A stretch of 64,000 bases of DNA from an uncultured Aquimarina sp. (lineage in GTDB: Bacteria; Bacteroidota; Bacteroidia; Flavobacteriales; Flavobacteriaceae): the NCBI GenBank assembly GCA_947498815.1, contig CANMLU010000001.1:515570-579569 (forward strand). Direction: 5' to 3'. Shown here piece by piece: positions 26,546 to 34,707 of this stretch. The position numbers were made by a program, and so were the translations under genes. The notes beneath the pieces are model-generated. The model did no database searches and was not told the DNA's origin. It was given only the letters and a program-made list of their open reading frames with translations. Each line of letters starts with the position of its first letter. Position 1 is the stretch's first letter.

Positions 26546-27487
26546 TTATTCAATTTTCTTTTTCATCAATACATATGACTCCAATTTATTGTTATCGATA
26601 ATTTGATTAGATTCTTGATTGAAGTTATCCAATTGAGAGTTTATTATATAAAAAATATATTCGCCAACGATATCAAACGTTGTTGGTATAATAAAATGCT
26701 CTCCATAAGGAACAATTTTTTCTTTTCTAATGATTTTTTCTTTTGTTTCATCCAAGTAATAACGAAAAATACCTTGTTTATTTGTATCTCTCCTAGCATT
26801 TACAATACCAATTAAAGTGTTTTTATAATATTTCATTCCATCAATTCCGGTATAATCCATATTTGGTTCATTAAGTATGCGTTTTGACTTTACGTCTATT
26901 ATGCGGATTCCTGATTTGTATGACGCTAGGTAAAGATATTTGTCATCATCCGAAATGGTTATGCCATTGGAGTTGGCGATTTCATCGTTTTCTAAGTAAA
27001 CTTCCAATTTTCCACTTGAACGTTGGATTGTATATATTTTATTACTTTCGGAATCAGTAATATAAATATCATTATTTGAACTAATCGCCAAGTCATTTAA
27101 ATAAATGAATGTCGAGTCATTAATAGAATAGGAATTAATCAAACTGCCTGTTTTTAGATTTAAGAGCAGTAAAATTGATGTGTTATTTTTTTTGGGTAAG
27201 CTATTGCCAAGTGCAAATAGAGTGTCGCCCTTGATTGTCATTCCAAAACCTGATAGGTAATTGTATTGATTACTCTCAATAAATTCAGTTGGACTACTTC
27301 CGTCGAGTTTACATTTTACTATTTTGTTTTTTCTTAGACTATTTAAAAAAACGGTTTTAGATTCAGAATCAATTACTATTCCTTCAGGTATAAGGTCTTT
27401 TTCAAAATTTAAGGTTGTTAGTTCTGTAGTTTCTCTGTTACAAGAATTTAGACCTATTAAAATTAAAGCTAAGACAATTTTTTTCAT
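26546..27487 (-). CDS. Beta-propeller lipoprotein (SMP-30/NHL-like)
   Basis: 313-aa lipoprotein (signal MKKIVLALILIGLNSC, Cys16). The mature part is a series of propeller blades of the type IPEGIVIDSESKTVFLNSLR, LNDLAISSNNDIYITDSESNKIYTI, SNGITISDDDKYLYLASYKSGI, as in SMP-30/gluconolactonase-like proteins. Metal ligands cannot be assigned with confidence. Upstream lies the first clear attC-like palindrome (27501-27670); the gene may be the last cassette of the array or the chromosomal border. Confidence 0.8.
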   Translation of the reverse strand: MKKIVLALILIGLNSCNRETTELTTLNFEKDLIPEGIVIDSESKTVFLNSLRKNKIVKCKLDGSSPTEFIESNQYNYLSGFGMTIKGDTLFALGNSLPKKNNTSILLLLNLKTGSLINSYSINDSTFIYLNDLAISSNNDIYITDSESNKIYTIQRSSGKLEVYLENDEIANSNGITISDDDKYLYLASYKSGIRIIDVKSKRILNEPNMDYTGIDGMKYYKNTLIGIVNARRDTNKQGIFRYYLDETKEKIIRKEKIVPYGEHFIIPTTFDIVGEYIFYIINSQLDNFNQESNQIIDNNKLESYVLMKKKIE

Positions 27488-27500
27488 TTTATCAATGCGC

Positions 27501-27670
27501 TATAACGCGAAATATATGAATCGGAGCAAGCCAAATGTGCCTAAACCAATTGATTTATTGACGCAATTTTATGCCGTATTAAATTTATGAAAATTTAGCG
27601 CCCTCACAAATAGAAAAGACCTTTTGATTAGACACTAAATATTGTTCTGGTTTTATGTATAATGTTGGTA
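27501..27670. repeat. attC-like site 1 (family A)
   Basis: Left arm TATAACGCGAAATATATGAA... and right arm ...TTTTATGTATAATGTTGGTA form an imperfect palindrome. It is very similar along its whole length to the site at 63188-63364. Confidence 0.75.
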
Positions 27671-27675
27671 CTAGG

Positions 27676-28302
27676 CTAGTACGTATTGTTATTGTTGTGT
27701 GACGTTTTTATTTCTTTCTGAACTTTTTCTAATTCTTTCAGTAATTGTTTTTCAAGTGATAGCAGATCAGTTGTCATTATTTGAATTGTGCCAAAAACAT
27801 CAACAACTTTTGTTGATGAGTTTAAACTGAGCATTCTATCAAGTAGAGAATTTCCGAATTCAGAATAAACTTCCTGACGTTTATAAATCTTTGAAATGAT
27901 TTGAATTAACTCAATGTCGTATTCCTGTATTATTCCACTTATTTTCACTCCTTCAAATACTGTGCTTTCAATATTCGCTAGTCTAACCCCATTCCATCCT
28001 TTAATTTGATTATGTCGAAATTTTTTATTTTCTAGATAATTTACAAAAACATCTTTTTTTGTTAAAGTACTTGCTAAACTATCCATATTGGATTTAATTA
28101 ACTGATGATACTCAATAGAGCTCTCAATATTGCTTTTATTGTTTTCTAATTCTTTAAGTATATAGTTTATAGACTTTTCTTTTTCGATTTTGATTTTCTT
28201 TTCATTTTGCAAGTCACTAACATAAATCCCAAGAAATACGCCAAATGCAACAATTAAAAATTCGATTAAATATTTTAAAACATTTTTGGTGGTTTTCTTC
28301 AT
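27676..28302 (-). CDS. Single-pass membrane protein, unknown function (DUF6090-like)
   Basis: Start MKKTTKN at 28302 is chosen because the upstream extension (MYLNEHF) is part of a repeat that recurs at 31568 and 44921. One N-terminal membrane helix (YLIEFLIVAFGVFLGIYVSDL) is followed by a Lys/Glu-rich coiled coil. The FLIVAFGVFLG-x-YVSDLQNEKK block is seen in a common Bacteroidota family of unknown role. The last residues (HNNNNTY) are translated from the flanking palindrome, a sign that the gene is a cassette. Confidence 0.75.
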   Translation of the reverse strand: MKKTTKNVLKYLIEFLIVAFGVFLGIYVSDLQNEKKIKIEKEKSINYILKELENNKSNIESSIEYHQLIKSNMDSLASTLTKKDVFVNYLENKKFRHNQIKGWNGVRLANIESTVFEGVKISGIIQEYDIELIQIISKIYKRQEVYSEFGNSLLDRMLSLNSSTKVVDVFGTIQIMTTDLLSLEKQLLKELEKVQKEIKTSHNNNNTY

Positions 28303-28320
28303 TGTATAAGCTGTATCAAA

Positions 28321-28388
28321 ATGTTCGTTAAGATACATAGTTTATACAAGTTAAAGATTAGGCTTTACGCTAAAATTTGCTCTGATTT
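28321..28388. repeat. Copy 1 of the ATGTTCGTTAAGATACAT repeat
   Basis: About 60 bp shared with 44921-44980 and 35 bp with 31568-31602. Here the repeat runs directly into TTGCTCTGATTT, the right arm seen in family A palindromes, so it looks like a rearranged attC-like site. Confidence 0.7.
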
Positions 28389-28461
28389 CATATTCTCGTT
28401 TTCGATATCAAAAAAGTATGGTGTTAATTTTATACTTGGGAAACAGCAAATTCATTGAGGA

Positions 28462-28580
28462 TCAAACAGTCCAGATTTGAAACGAAACACCATATTCATA
28501 TCTTCCACTTACCGAAACAATTCCGGGGGCAAAAATTTCAATAGTCATTCCTTGGGGGGTTGACCAAAATAAGATCCTTT
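28462..28580 (-). pseudogene. Fragment of a PD40/WD40-like propeller protein gene
   Basis: Minus-strand frame reads STPQGMTIEIFAPGIVSVSG then RYEYGVSFQIWTV and stop. The APGIVS...GRYEYGVSF pattern is typical of one segment of periplasmic PD40 beta-propeller proteins. No start and no remaining blades exist, so it is a relic inside a gap of about 500 bp that otherwise holds only repeats. Confidence 0.55.
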
Positions 28581-28704
28581 TATAGTTCGTGAATCACTGT
28601 CTTTTGATCTTTGATTTGGTATTGCAAGTATTTAAAAATAGGGCGAGAACGAGCATTAAAAATGTACAGTTGTTATTTTCTAATTGTTTAAGTTTTTAAA
28701 ATGT

Positions 28705-28767
28705 TTGGTAACGTTTCGGCTCTGAGTAGTTGTGCACACGTGTAATTACTTACAGCCATTGTTGCAA
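28705..28767. repeat. attC-like site 2 (short)
   Basis: TTGGTAACGTTTCGGCTCTG... to ...ACAGCCATTGTTGCAA. It shares the AGCCATTGTT right end with sites at 46.5, 49.9, 51.4 and 53.8 kb. The centre is deleted. Confidence 0.6.
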
Positions 28768-28841
28768 TTTCGTTGTTTATTCCAGCTCTTTTTATCGGTC
28801 GTTTTTTTTATTTAGAGTTCGAGTTATTAATTCCGTATTGT

Positions 28842-29384
28842 TTACTGGTACAAAATGTATCTCGGGGGTACAAGTCCGTTTAGTCGTATATAAACAAGCA
28901 TTTGCCCTCTGTGATGAGTTATATGGTCTGCAAGTAATAAGAAAATTTGTCGTTTGGTTCTATTCAATCCCAAATAGTCCAATTCGTCATCAAATTTGGT
29001 GGTGTCAAATTGTGTTATTAGCTTTATAGTTTCATCAAATGTTTTATTAATTGTAGCAATCATCTCTTTTTTGGATTTCTTGCTAACTTTAAGTTCTGTA
29101 TCAGTATTCCAGTCTCTTGCTTTACGTCCGCCTAATAAGGACTGACTATGCCAGTCCATTGCCCATCCAATATGCATTAAGTTTTCGGCAAAGGTCATTG
29201 ATTCTGGTGTTGCTCTAAAGCCATATTTATCCTCTGGCATTGCTTCTGCAACAAGAATCAAATATTTACGAGAATTTTCCAATCGCTCCAAATAATCTTT
29301 GATAAAATCATTCTCTTGGGCAAATAGAATTGAAGCAGATGAAAAAAATATCATTATCGAGGTCAGAAGTAGTATCTGTTTCAT
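28842..29384 (-). CDS. Secreted DinB-family protein
   Basis: About 180 aa with a signal peptide (MKQILLLTSIMIFFSSASILFAQ) ahead of a DinB/YfiT four-helix domain. Metal-binding His positions appear in LMHIGWAMDWH and DHITHHRGQMLVYIR. DinB-fold proteins are metal-dependent thiol transferases or stress proteins of mostly unknown substrate; an exported version is typical for Bacteroidota. Framed by attC-like sites 2 and 3. Confidence 0.85.
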   Translation of the reverse strand: MKQILLLTSIMIFFSSASILFAQENDFIKDYLERLENSRKYLILVAEAMPEDKYGFRATPESMTFAENLMHIGWAMDWHSQSLLGGRKARDWNTDTELKVSKKSKKEMIATINKTFDETIKLITQFDTTKFDDELDYLGLNRTKRQIFLLLADHITHHRGQMLVYIRLNGLVPPRYILYQ

Positions 29385-29433
29385 AGTATTATATTTCATT
29401 TAGATCTTTAATCTTTGGTGAGTCTTGTTGTAA

Positions 29434-29625
29434 TTAACGTTAATATATGTGTCGTAACATGGCAAAATATTACCTTGCTTTTTGGTTTTTCTTGCGCGTT
29501 GATTGCCAATTTTCCTTTGGAGTAAGCATTACGCTTTACCAAAAATACAACAACTGTTCGATTCATCACCTAGCCGCTATGATACACACAGAAAGAGGAA
29601 TTGATTATTCAGGTTGTTGGCAATA
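29434..29625. repeat. attC-like site 3 (family B)
   Basis: Left arm TTAACGTTAATATATGTGTC..., right part ...AGCCGCTATGATACACA... then GTTGTTGGCAATA. It shares the central ACAACAACTGTTCGAT-like region with sites at 31.6, 55.1 and 62.5 kb. Confidence 0.75.
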
Positions 29626-29631
29626 GTGTTT

Positions 29632-30027
29632 TTACAATTCCTCCACTAGTTGAATATTATTTCCACAGGTATCATTAAAAACCGCAACTTTTACAGTCCC
29701 CATTTCGGTTGGTTTTACGCTAAAATCAACTCCAAGTTTTGATAGTCTTTCATATTCGGTGTCAACATTGTCAACATCAAATTGCGTGTAAGGAAATCCT
29801 GCTTCCATTAAAGCATCTTGAAATACCTTACACGGTTCAAAATGATTAGGAGCTGGTTCCAATAATAATTCTGGTCCATCCTGCCATTCTGCTGAAACTA
29901 GGGTTAGCCATCGATTACCACCTTCTAATGGTAGGTCCTTCTTTTTTATAAAGCCCAATATTTCTGTATAAAATTTTAAAGCTTTTTCTTGGTCTCGAAC
30001 TGGAATGCTAATTAGTGTTACTTTCAT
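29632..30027 (-). CDS. VOC (glyoxalase) family protein
   Basis: 131-aa protein with two paired beta-alpha-beta modules: MKVTLISIPVRDQEKALKFYTEILGF and FDVDNVDTEYERLSKLGVDFSVKPTEMGTVKVAVFNDTCGNNIQLVE. It is the YaeR/PhnB-like size class. It lies 25 bp after an AraC-type gene in the same direction, and the two appear to share one cassette. Substrate unknown. Confidence 0.87.
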   Translation of the reverse strand: MKVTLISIPVRDQEKALKFYTEILGFIKKKDLPLEGGNRWLTLVSAEWQDGPELLLEPAPNHFEPCKVFQDALMEAGFPYTQFDVDNVDTEYERLSKLGVDFSVKPTEMGTVKVAVFNDTCGNNIQLVEEL

Positions 30028-30052
30028 CTTTATTTTATGTATACTGCAAAGT

Positions 30053-30457
30053 TCAGGATTCCGAATCTATTTTGCTTCTTGAAAGTTGCTCTTTTTGAAA
30101 TTCTGTAGGTGACTTTCCTGTTTTTGTTTTAAATAAAGTGCTGAACGAACCTAAACTTTCAAATCCAACAGCAAAACAGGTTTCAGTTACCAGCATTCCA
30201 TTGGTCAGATGCTCTTTAGATTTTTCAATTCGTTTGTCAATTAAGTATTGTCTCGGAGTTAGCCCATAATATTTTTTGAACACACGTAACAAGTGATACT
30301 TGGAAACAAACTGAATATGGGACAACAAGTCCAAATTTAAATTGACATCATAATGGTTTTCAATATAGTTTCGAATTCCAATTGCGGTATTGATTTGTCC
30401 TTCGTTTGAATAAACAATGCTACGAATTCTATAAAGTTCTTTTTCGTAAAATGTCAT
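30053..30457 (-). CDS. Short AraC-family regulator
   Basis: 134-aa protein made almost only of the AraC DNA-binding domain: HIQFVSKYHLLRVFKKYYGLTPRQYLIDKR (first helix-turn-helix) and FAVGFESLGSFSTLFKTKTGKSPTEFQK (second). No sensor domain. Paired with the VOC gene downstream, as often seen for small AraC/VOC modules; it probably controls that gene. Confidence 0.88.
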   Translation of the reverse strand: MTFYEKELYRIRSIVYSNEGQINTAIGIRNYIENHYDVNLNLDLLSHIQFVSKYHLLRVFKKYYGLTPRQYLIDKRIEKSKEHLTNGMLVTETCFAVGFESLGSFSTLFKTKTGKSPTEFQKEQLSRSKIDSES

Positions 30458-30470
30458 TATTTCGTTTTCT

Positions 30471-30556
30471 TGTGTTACTAAAGATAATTAATACAAGTGA
30501 ATTTCCGATAGGGAAATTCTACCGCAATTAATTCATACACCTTATTATAGTGCGTG
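30471..30556. repeat. attC-like site 4 (family C, right half)
   Basis: TACTAAAGATAATTAATACA... GTGAATTTCCGATAGGGAAA ...CTTATTATAGTG. The same GTGAATTTCxGATAGxGAAA core is found at 43.35 and 58.35 kb. The left arm is missing. Confidence 0.65.
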
Positions 30557-30557
30557 T

Positions 30558-31010
30558 CTATTTGATCAAATTTCGATTTTTAAAGTAATAATAAAAACTT
30601 GAAATGATAGCAAGAGAGGAAAATATTGTCATAACAGTTCCGGGCATAAAATTTACATAGCCTCCTAAATCCATAAATAGGAAATAAGCCAAATCGGCCA
30701 AACCACCTGTTATAGCAGCAAGAAAAATAGCATTTTTATTCCCTTTCCAAATATAGAATGCACTTATAAAGGTTACAATGCCAATCCAAAATAAATTAAA
30801 TCCGTGATTTCCAATTACCGCTCCAGATGCTTTTGGATATTCCATCTGTAAAATACTTGGGTCAACTGCATCTGCAATTCCTGCAATAGAGGAAGAGATA
30901 TCTCCAGATAAAATGAAGTTCATTGTTAGAACTCCGGCCAAAATATGGACGATTCCCCAAACAACCCATAGGATTGCTGAAATTTTTAATAGTATTGATA
31001 TATTTTTCAT
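30558..31010 (-). CDS. Small membrane protein, four helices, unknown function
   Basis: 150-aa integral membrane protein with hydrophobic segments near 6-33, 68-90, 94-112 and 120-142. No motif I recognise. Located between family C site 4 and a Crp-type regulator transcribed in the same direction 63 bp upstream, which might control it. Framing suggests a cassette gene. Confidence 0.7.
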   Translation of the reverse strand: MKNISILLKISAILWVVWGIVHILAGVLTMNFILSGDISSSIAGIADAVDPSILQMEYPKASGAVIGNHGFNLFWIGIVTFISAFYIWKGNKNAIFLAAITGGLADLAYFLFMDLGGYVNFMPGTVMTIFSSLAIISSFYYYFKNRNLIK

Positions 31011-31072
31011 TTGAACATAAAATTTGTTTGTTCAAAAGTCTAATATAATTTTATCTTTTGCATTAATGTAGA

Positions 31073-31549
31073 TTAAGAAAAGGGGTTATTAATTCTGTTT
31101 TTCTTTATTGTACTCAAAGCCTCAGGTGTAACGCCTAAATATGATGCAATCATTTTTTGAGTAACTCGCTGAAGAATTTCGGGATACGTTTCTTCAAAAT
31201 GTTCATAGCGTGCAATAGCGGAAAAACTCATTAGCATAATGACCCTATTTTGCAACACCGAAAGACGTTTTATAAATGCGCCAACATTTTGACTTTCTCT
31301 TTCAATGTCTTTTTTCAAAACAATTATGACTGAATCTTCTAAAGCATCAATATATAAATCACAGGGTTTTTCTTTTGGTTGACTATCAGCTATTGTCCAA
31401 TTTTCTGGTGCGAACATAAAAATATGTTCCTTTCCTTTGTGGTCAATACTGTAACTTCTTAAAAGGCCAGAAATAACTTTATAGACTTTACTATTCAAAT
31501 CTCCACTTTTCTGCAGAATCTCTCCTTTTTTAACGTTTATCTGTTTCAA
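31073..31549 (-). CDS. Crp/Fnr-type regulator
   Basis: 158-aa protein with a cyclic-nucleotide-like beta roll (MKQINVKKGEILQKSGDLNSKVYKVISGLLRSY...FMFAPENWTIAD) and a short C-terminal helix-turn-helix (VTQKMIASYLGVTPEALSTIKKNRI). It is shorter than canonical Crp; this Bacteroidota subgroup usually acts on a neighbouring single gene. The nearest target would be the membrane protein just downstream. No Fe-S cysteines, so not a true Fnr. Confidence 0.85.
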   Translation of the reverse strand: MKQINVKKGEILQKSGDLNSKVYKVISGLLRSYSIDHKGKEHIFMFAPENWTIADSQPKEKPCDLYIDALEDSVIIVLKKDIERESQNVGAFIKRLSVLQNRVIMLMSFSAIARYEHFEETYPEILQRVTQKMIASYLGVTPEALSTIKKNRINNPFS

Positions 31550-31567
31550 TTCTTACGGTTTTTTCAA

Positions 31568-31779
31568 ATGTTCGTTAAGATACATAGTTTACACAAGTTA
31601 AATATATGTGTCGTGCAGCGCAAAATGTTACCTTGCTTTTTGATTTTCCCTGCCCGTCCGGCAGGCGGGTGCGTATTGGTTACTAACTTTTCTTCCGAGC
31701 AAGCATTGCATCTTCATAAAAATACAACGACCATTTATTTAAACCTCTGGCTGCTATGATCACATATATGTTGTTGGTA
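31568..31779. repeat. attC-like site 5 (family B, composite)
   Basis: Starts with copy 2 of the ATGTTCGTTAAGATACAT repeat (31568-31602), then the family B body (ATATATGTGTCGTGCAGC... ...GGCTGCTATGATCACATATA) and ends TGTTGTTGGTA. Confidence 0.75.
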
Positions 31780-31787
31780 AAGCGTTT

Positions 31788-32294
31788 TTATTCCGATTTC
31801 AATATTTTTTCCATTTTATAATCTTCGACAGAATGTCCATTTGGGAATGAGTTTATAATTGATTCCACTATTTTGAATCCGTTTTTCAGATAAATGTCAA
31901 TCGCATTCTTATTTTGTTGGTTAACTATAAGCTCAATTTTTTCAATTCCATTATCCATTGCAAATCCGTTAACATATTCCAACGCTTTTTTTCCGATTTT
32001 CAGACCACGAAACGATTCCAGAATATAAAGTTTGCTCAAAACCAGTTTTTTATTCAATGTTTGGATTCCTAAATATCCAACATTTTTATTCTTAAAATTT
32101 AAAAGAAAATAACCGAAATTCTCATTTTTAATTTGGTTTCCGATTGCATTTTCTGATTGAAATTCCGTCAAAAAATAATCGGTATGTTCGGCAGGAATAA
32201 TTGGGTCATAAACTTTGTGTAAAATTTCAGTCGCCAATTTTTGGATGATTTTAAATTCAGTCGGATTATCAGCTTTTTCAATCTCAATCATCAT
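31788..32294 (-). CDS. GNAT acetyltransferase
   Basis: About 168 aa with the GNAT fold: LSKLYILESFRGLKIGKKALEYV is the acetyl-CoA pyrophosphate loop (R-G-x-x-x-G/K) and KIELIVNQQNKNAIDIYLKNGFK the C-terminal strand. Start 32294 (or 32291) is chosen because the upstream reading (LIRKVSAFLHATFHTQ) comes from the palindrome. Substrate unknown. GNAT genes are among the commonest cassette cargoes. Confidence 0.85.
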   Translation of the reverse strand: MMIEIEKADNPTEFKIIQKLATEILHKVYDPIIPAEHTDYFLTEFQSENAIGNQIKNENFGYFLLNFKNKNVGYLGIQTLNKKLVLSKLYILESFRGLKIGKKALEYVNGFAMDNGIEKIELIVNQQNKNAIDIYLKNGFKIVESIINSFPNGHSVEDYKMEKILKSE

Positions 32295-32308
32295 TTTTCT
32301 CAAATGTT

Positions 32309-32504
32309 TGCCAGCGGTTTGTGTATGAAACGTAGCGTGTAAAAAGGCACTAACTTTTCGGATTAACACAGAGCCGAATTTTTATATTTTGTTTTTAATG
32401 TTCTCTATTCTAAAAGCCAAATTAAAAATTTGGCGGTTTTTGCAAATAAAAGTTAACCATTCGGAAAGCCTATAATAGCTATGTTTTATACATGGTGTTG
32501 CCAC
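32309..32504. repeat. attC-like site 6
   Basis: TGTTTGCCAGCGGTTTGTGT... to ...TTATACATGGTGTTGCCAC, with an internal AAATTAAAAATTTGGCGG block that recurs in the 51.4 and 55.8 kb sites. Its first 17 bases recur at site 7. Confidence 0.7.
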
Positions 32505-33042
32505 ACTTTTTTTTTATTCCGTAACAAATACATTTTTCGTATTCAGGGTATTTTTTCAGCTCTGGATGTTTAAATTCTCCGATTTTTTCCATTCCAATTT
32601 TTTTCATCACGTTTTCCGATTTGGAATTTTTCTCCGTACAGGTAGAGACAATATTTTCTAAATTCAGTTCGTCAAATGCAAATTCAAGACATTTTTTAGC
32701 TCCTTCCGTTGCGTAACCTTTTCCCCAAGCACTTTTTTTTAACCTCCAACCAATATCCACAGCTGGGGTAAATTCAGTTTGATATTCCTGATAAGCTAAA
32801 CCGATAAAACCAATAAACTCATTATTTGCCAGTATTTCAGTTGCGAAATAAGTGTGTTTGTGTTTTTTGAAATGAAGTTTTAGTTTCTCGAATAATTCCT
32901 TATTTTCCTTTTTTGTCAAGGTTGTTGGGAAATGCTCCATTACTTCAACATCCGAGTTCATTATCTCCAACTCTTTCAAATCGCTTTCCATCCAATTGCG
33001 AAATCCGAGTCTTTCAGATTTAAAAATATATTCTTTTTTCAA
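32479..33042 (-). CDS. RimJ/RimL-type GNAT acetyltransferase
   Basis: 187-aa N-acetyltransferase of the Acetyltransf_3 group: FKSERLGFRNWMESDLKELE at the start, DIGWRLKKSAWGKGYATEGAKKCLEFAF as the acetyl-CoA loop, NSKSENVMKKIGMEKIGEF at the end. The last residues (KKCGNTMYKT) are encoded by the flanking palindrome, so the reading frame ends inside the recombination site. Substrate unknown. Confidence 0.88.
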   Translation of the reverse strand: MKKEYIFKSERLGFRNWMESDLKELEIMNSDVEVMEHFPTTLTKKENKELFEKLKLHFKKHKHTYFATEILANNEFIGFIGLAYQEYQTEFTPAVDIGWRLKKSAWGKGYATEGAKKCLEFAFDELNLENIVSTCTEKNSKSENVMKKIGMEKIGEFKHPELKKYPEYEKCICYGIKKKCGNTMYKT

Positions 33043-33065
33043 TTTTAAGGTGATTTTCTCAAATG

Positions 33066-33118
33066 TTTGCCAGCGGTTTGTATAAAAACCGTTTTGATGG
33101 TTTTTATACGTTGTTAGC
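33066..33118. repeat. attC-like site 7 (minimal)
   Basis: GTTTGCCAGCGGTTTGTATAAAAACC, an 8-base loop, then GGTTTTTATACGTTGTTAGC. The shortest and most regular palindrome of the array, about 50 bp. Confidence 0.75.
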
Positions 33119-33141
33119 TGCTATCTTTTATACGTATGATA

Positions 33142-33852
33142 TTATTTCGCTTTAATAATATATTGATACGGGAGTAAATCTACGTTTACATTAACAGAGG
33201 TATAACCTGCTTTTTTTAATTCATTAACAACGACATCAATAGATAACTTGTGGTTTACAGGTGGACCTACAGGGATATCAGTTTTAAAGAAATCAATAAT
33301 AACTAACTCTCCGTTGGACTTTGTGCCCTTTTTTACTTTAGCAAAATACTTTGGACGGTTTTCAATATGATGATATGTATTAACAATGAGTACTATGTCG
33401 GCCTCTTTTTCTTTCAAGTTTGGAGAATCGTATGGTATTTTACGGGTTTCAATGTTCTTTAAATCGTTTTTTTCGATTCGACTTTTTAGAAATTCTTGAA
33501 ACTCATCATCCACATCGGCAGCAATAACTGTTGCTCCTTTTTCTGCTAATTTCACAGAGAAATAACCAGAACCAGCTCCAATATCCATAATAGTTTGTCC
33601 TTGTATGTCTCCTAAATACTCCAATACTTTTTGAGGTTGTTGATAGGCATCTCTTTCTGGGGATTCAAATCGTTCGATTAAATCTTTAACAGAAGATCGG
33701 TGCATATGCTCATTAGCCGAGCTATGTTTCGATTGCTTATCTTCATGATGCTCATGACCATTTCCTTTTACTTGGTCAGTGTTAGAAACACGATGATTGT
33801 TTTTACATCCAAAACATAGAAAAAATGTAATTATAAAAGCTATTTTTTTCAT
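33142..33852 (-). CDS. Lipoprotein SAM-dependent methyltransferase
   Basis: 236-aa protein with a lipoprotein signal (FIITFFLCFGCKNN), a His-rich linker (GHEHHEDKQSKHSS...EHMH) and a class I methyltransferase domain. Motif I is TIMDIGAGSGYFSVKLA, then TVIAADVDDEF and IVLIVNTYHHI. An exported methyltransferase lacks SAM in the periplasm, so the domain may have another role, yet this lipid-anchored form is recurrent in Bacteroidota. Its start overlaps the previous gene by 4 bp. Confidence 0.82.
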   Translation of the reverse strand: MKKIAFIITFFLCFGCKNNHRVSNTDQVKGNGHEHHEDKQSKHSSANEHMHRSSVKDLIERFESPERDAYQQPQKVLEYLGDIQGQTIMDIGAGSGYFSVKLAEKGATVIAADVDDEFQEFLKSRIEKNDLKNIETRKIPYDSPNLKEKEADIVLIVNTYHHIENRPKYFAKVKKGTKSNGELVIIDFFKTDIPVGPPVNHKLSIDVVVNELKKAGYTSVNVNVDLLPYQYIIKAK

Positions 33853-34277
33853 TTTGTTATTGTTTTCTTATTCTGCTTGTCATTTGGATGTTGAAAATGG
33901 TGTTTTGCTAGCCGATAAGCCTCAGATGAAAATAGGTCTGACATAATCGCTCCATCGGACACAGGCATGACCACTCCAGTTCGCAAGTTCTGAATTTCAG
34001 AATTGTGCTCTTTACAAAACTGCATAAACCAAATTTTCCCTTGAGAACTCATAGTTTTTTTTGAAGTATCAACATGAAGGTTCAAATGAAACTTAACAAA
34101 TACTTTTCCTTTGATATCACTTTGTTGTAAAATGAGAAGTGAGTAGTCTTTACAAACATAAGATTCCTTTTTTGAATCTTCGACTTGATAATTTATGTAA
34201 GCACTAAAATAGTCTAGCACTTTCCGTTTGTCGATTGCTATTGTAGCCCCTAGTTTATATTTTAGAGTATTATCCAT
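33849..34277 (-). CDS. Hypothetical protein
   Basis: 142-aa soluble protein, no signal peptide, no recognised domain. Mixed alpha/beta composition with VCKDYSLLILQQSDIKGKVFVKFHLNLHVDTSKK. The end is basic (KHHFQHPNDKQNKKTITK). Overlaps the methyltransferase gene by 4 bp, so the two form one two-gene cassette between sites 7 and 8. Confidence 0.6.
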   Translation of the reverse strand: MDNTLKYKLGATIAIDKRKVLDYFSAYINYQVEDSKKESYVCKDYSLLILQQSDIKGKVFVKFHLNLHVDTSKKTMSSQGKIWFMQFCKEHNSEIQNLRTGVVMPVSDGAIMSDLFSSEAYRLAKHHFQHPNDKQNKKTITK

Positions 34278-34292
34278 GTTAAATTCTCAAAA

Positions 34293-34430
34293 TGACCATT
34301 AACGTGTTTATGTATAGCTCGTTGCGGAAAATCATAGCTGATTTTCCGACTTAACCGAAAGATAGTGAATTACAATCAATTCGGACTAAGAAATTCAACG
34401 ACAATGAGCTATACACGTTATTGTAGCTGG
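34293..34430. repeat. attC-like site 8
   Basis: TTAACGTGTTTATGTATAGCTCGTTG and CAACGACAATGAGCTATACACGTTATTGTAG are strongly complementary arms around a central ATTTTCCGAC region. Confidence 0.75.
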
Positions 34431-34707
34431 TTTTTTCCAATACTTAATTAACTCATATTTTAATATTGTAATTTTTAAGGTAACAGTTTTCTGAGCAAAT
34501 AAAAATCCATTTATCAATAAAAGTTAATATTATATTCATTATTCTTTTTTTAGTGACTTTAGCAAACTTTCGTAAATAATAAATGGATATTTCAACCATT
34601 TATTTTCCCTTTCAACCTCATTTTTTCCTTGTTGCACATTTTATCGTGGTTTACTAACTTTTTCTAACCTTTATTTGTGATGTTAAATCATATAGAATAC
34701 CAAAAGA
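34431..34707. other. Gene-free stretch before the surface lipoprotein
   Basis: AT-rich, no frame or palindrome. It probably carries the promoter of the following plus-strand gene; I see no exact TAnnTTTG box at the right place. Confidence 0.4.

Noticed and set aside
28730-29029. 99-codon plus-strand ORF
   Set aside because: Starts in attC-like site 2 and continues antisense to the DinB gene; Cys/Phe/Val-rich chance frame.
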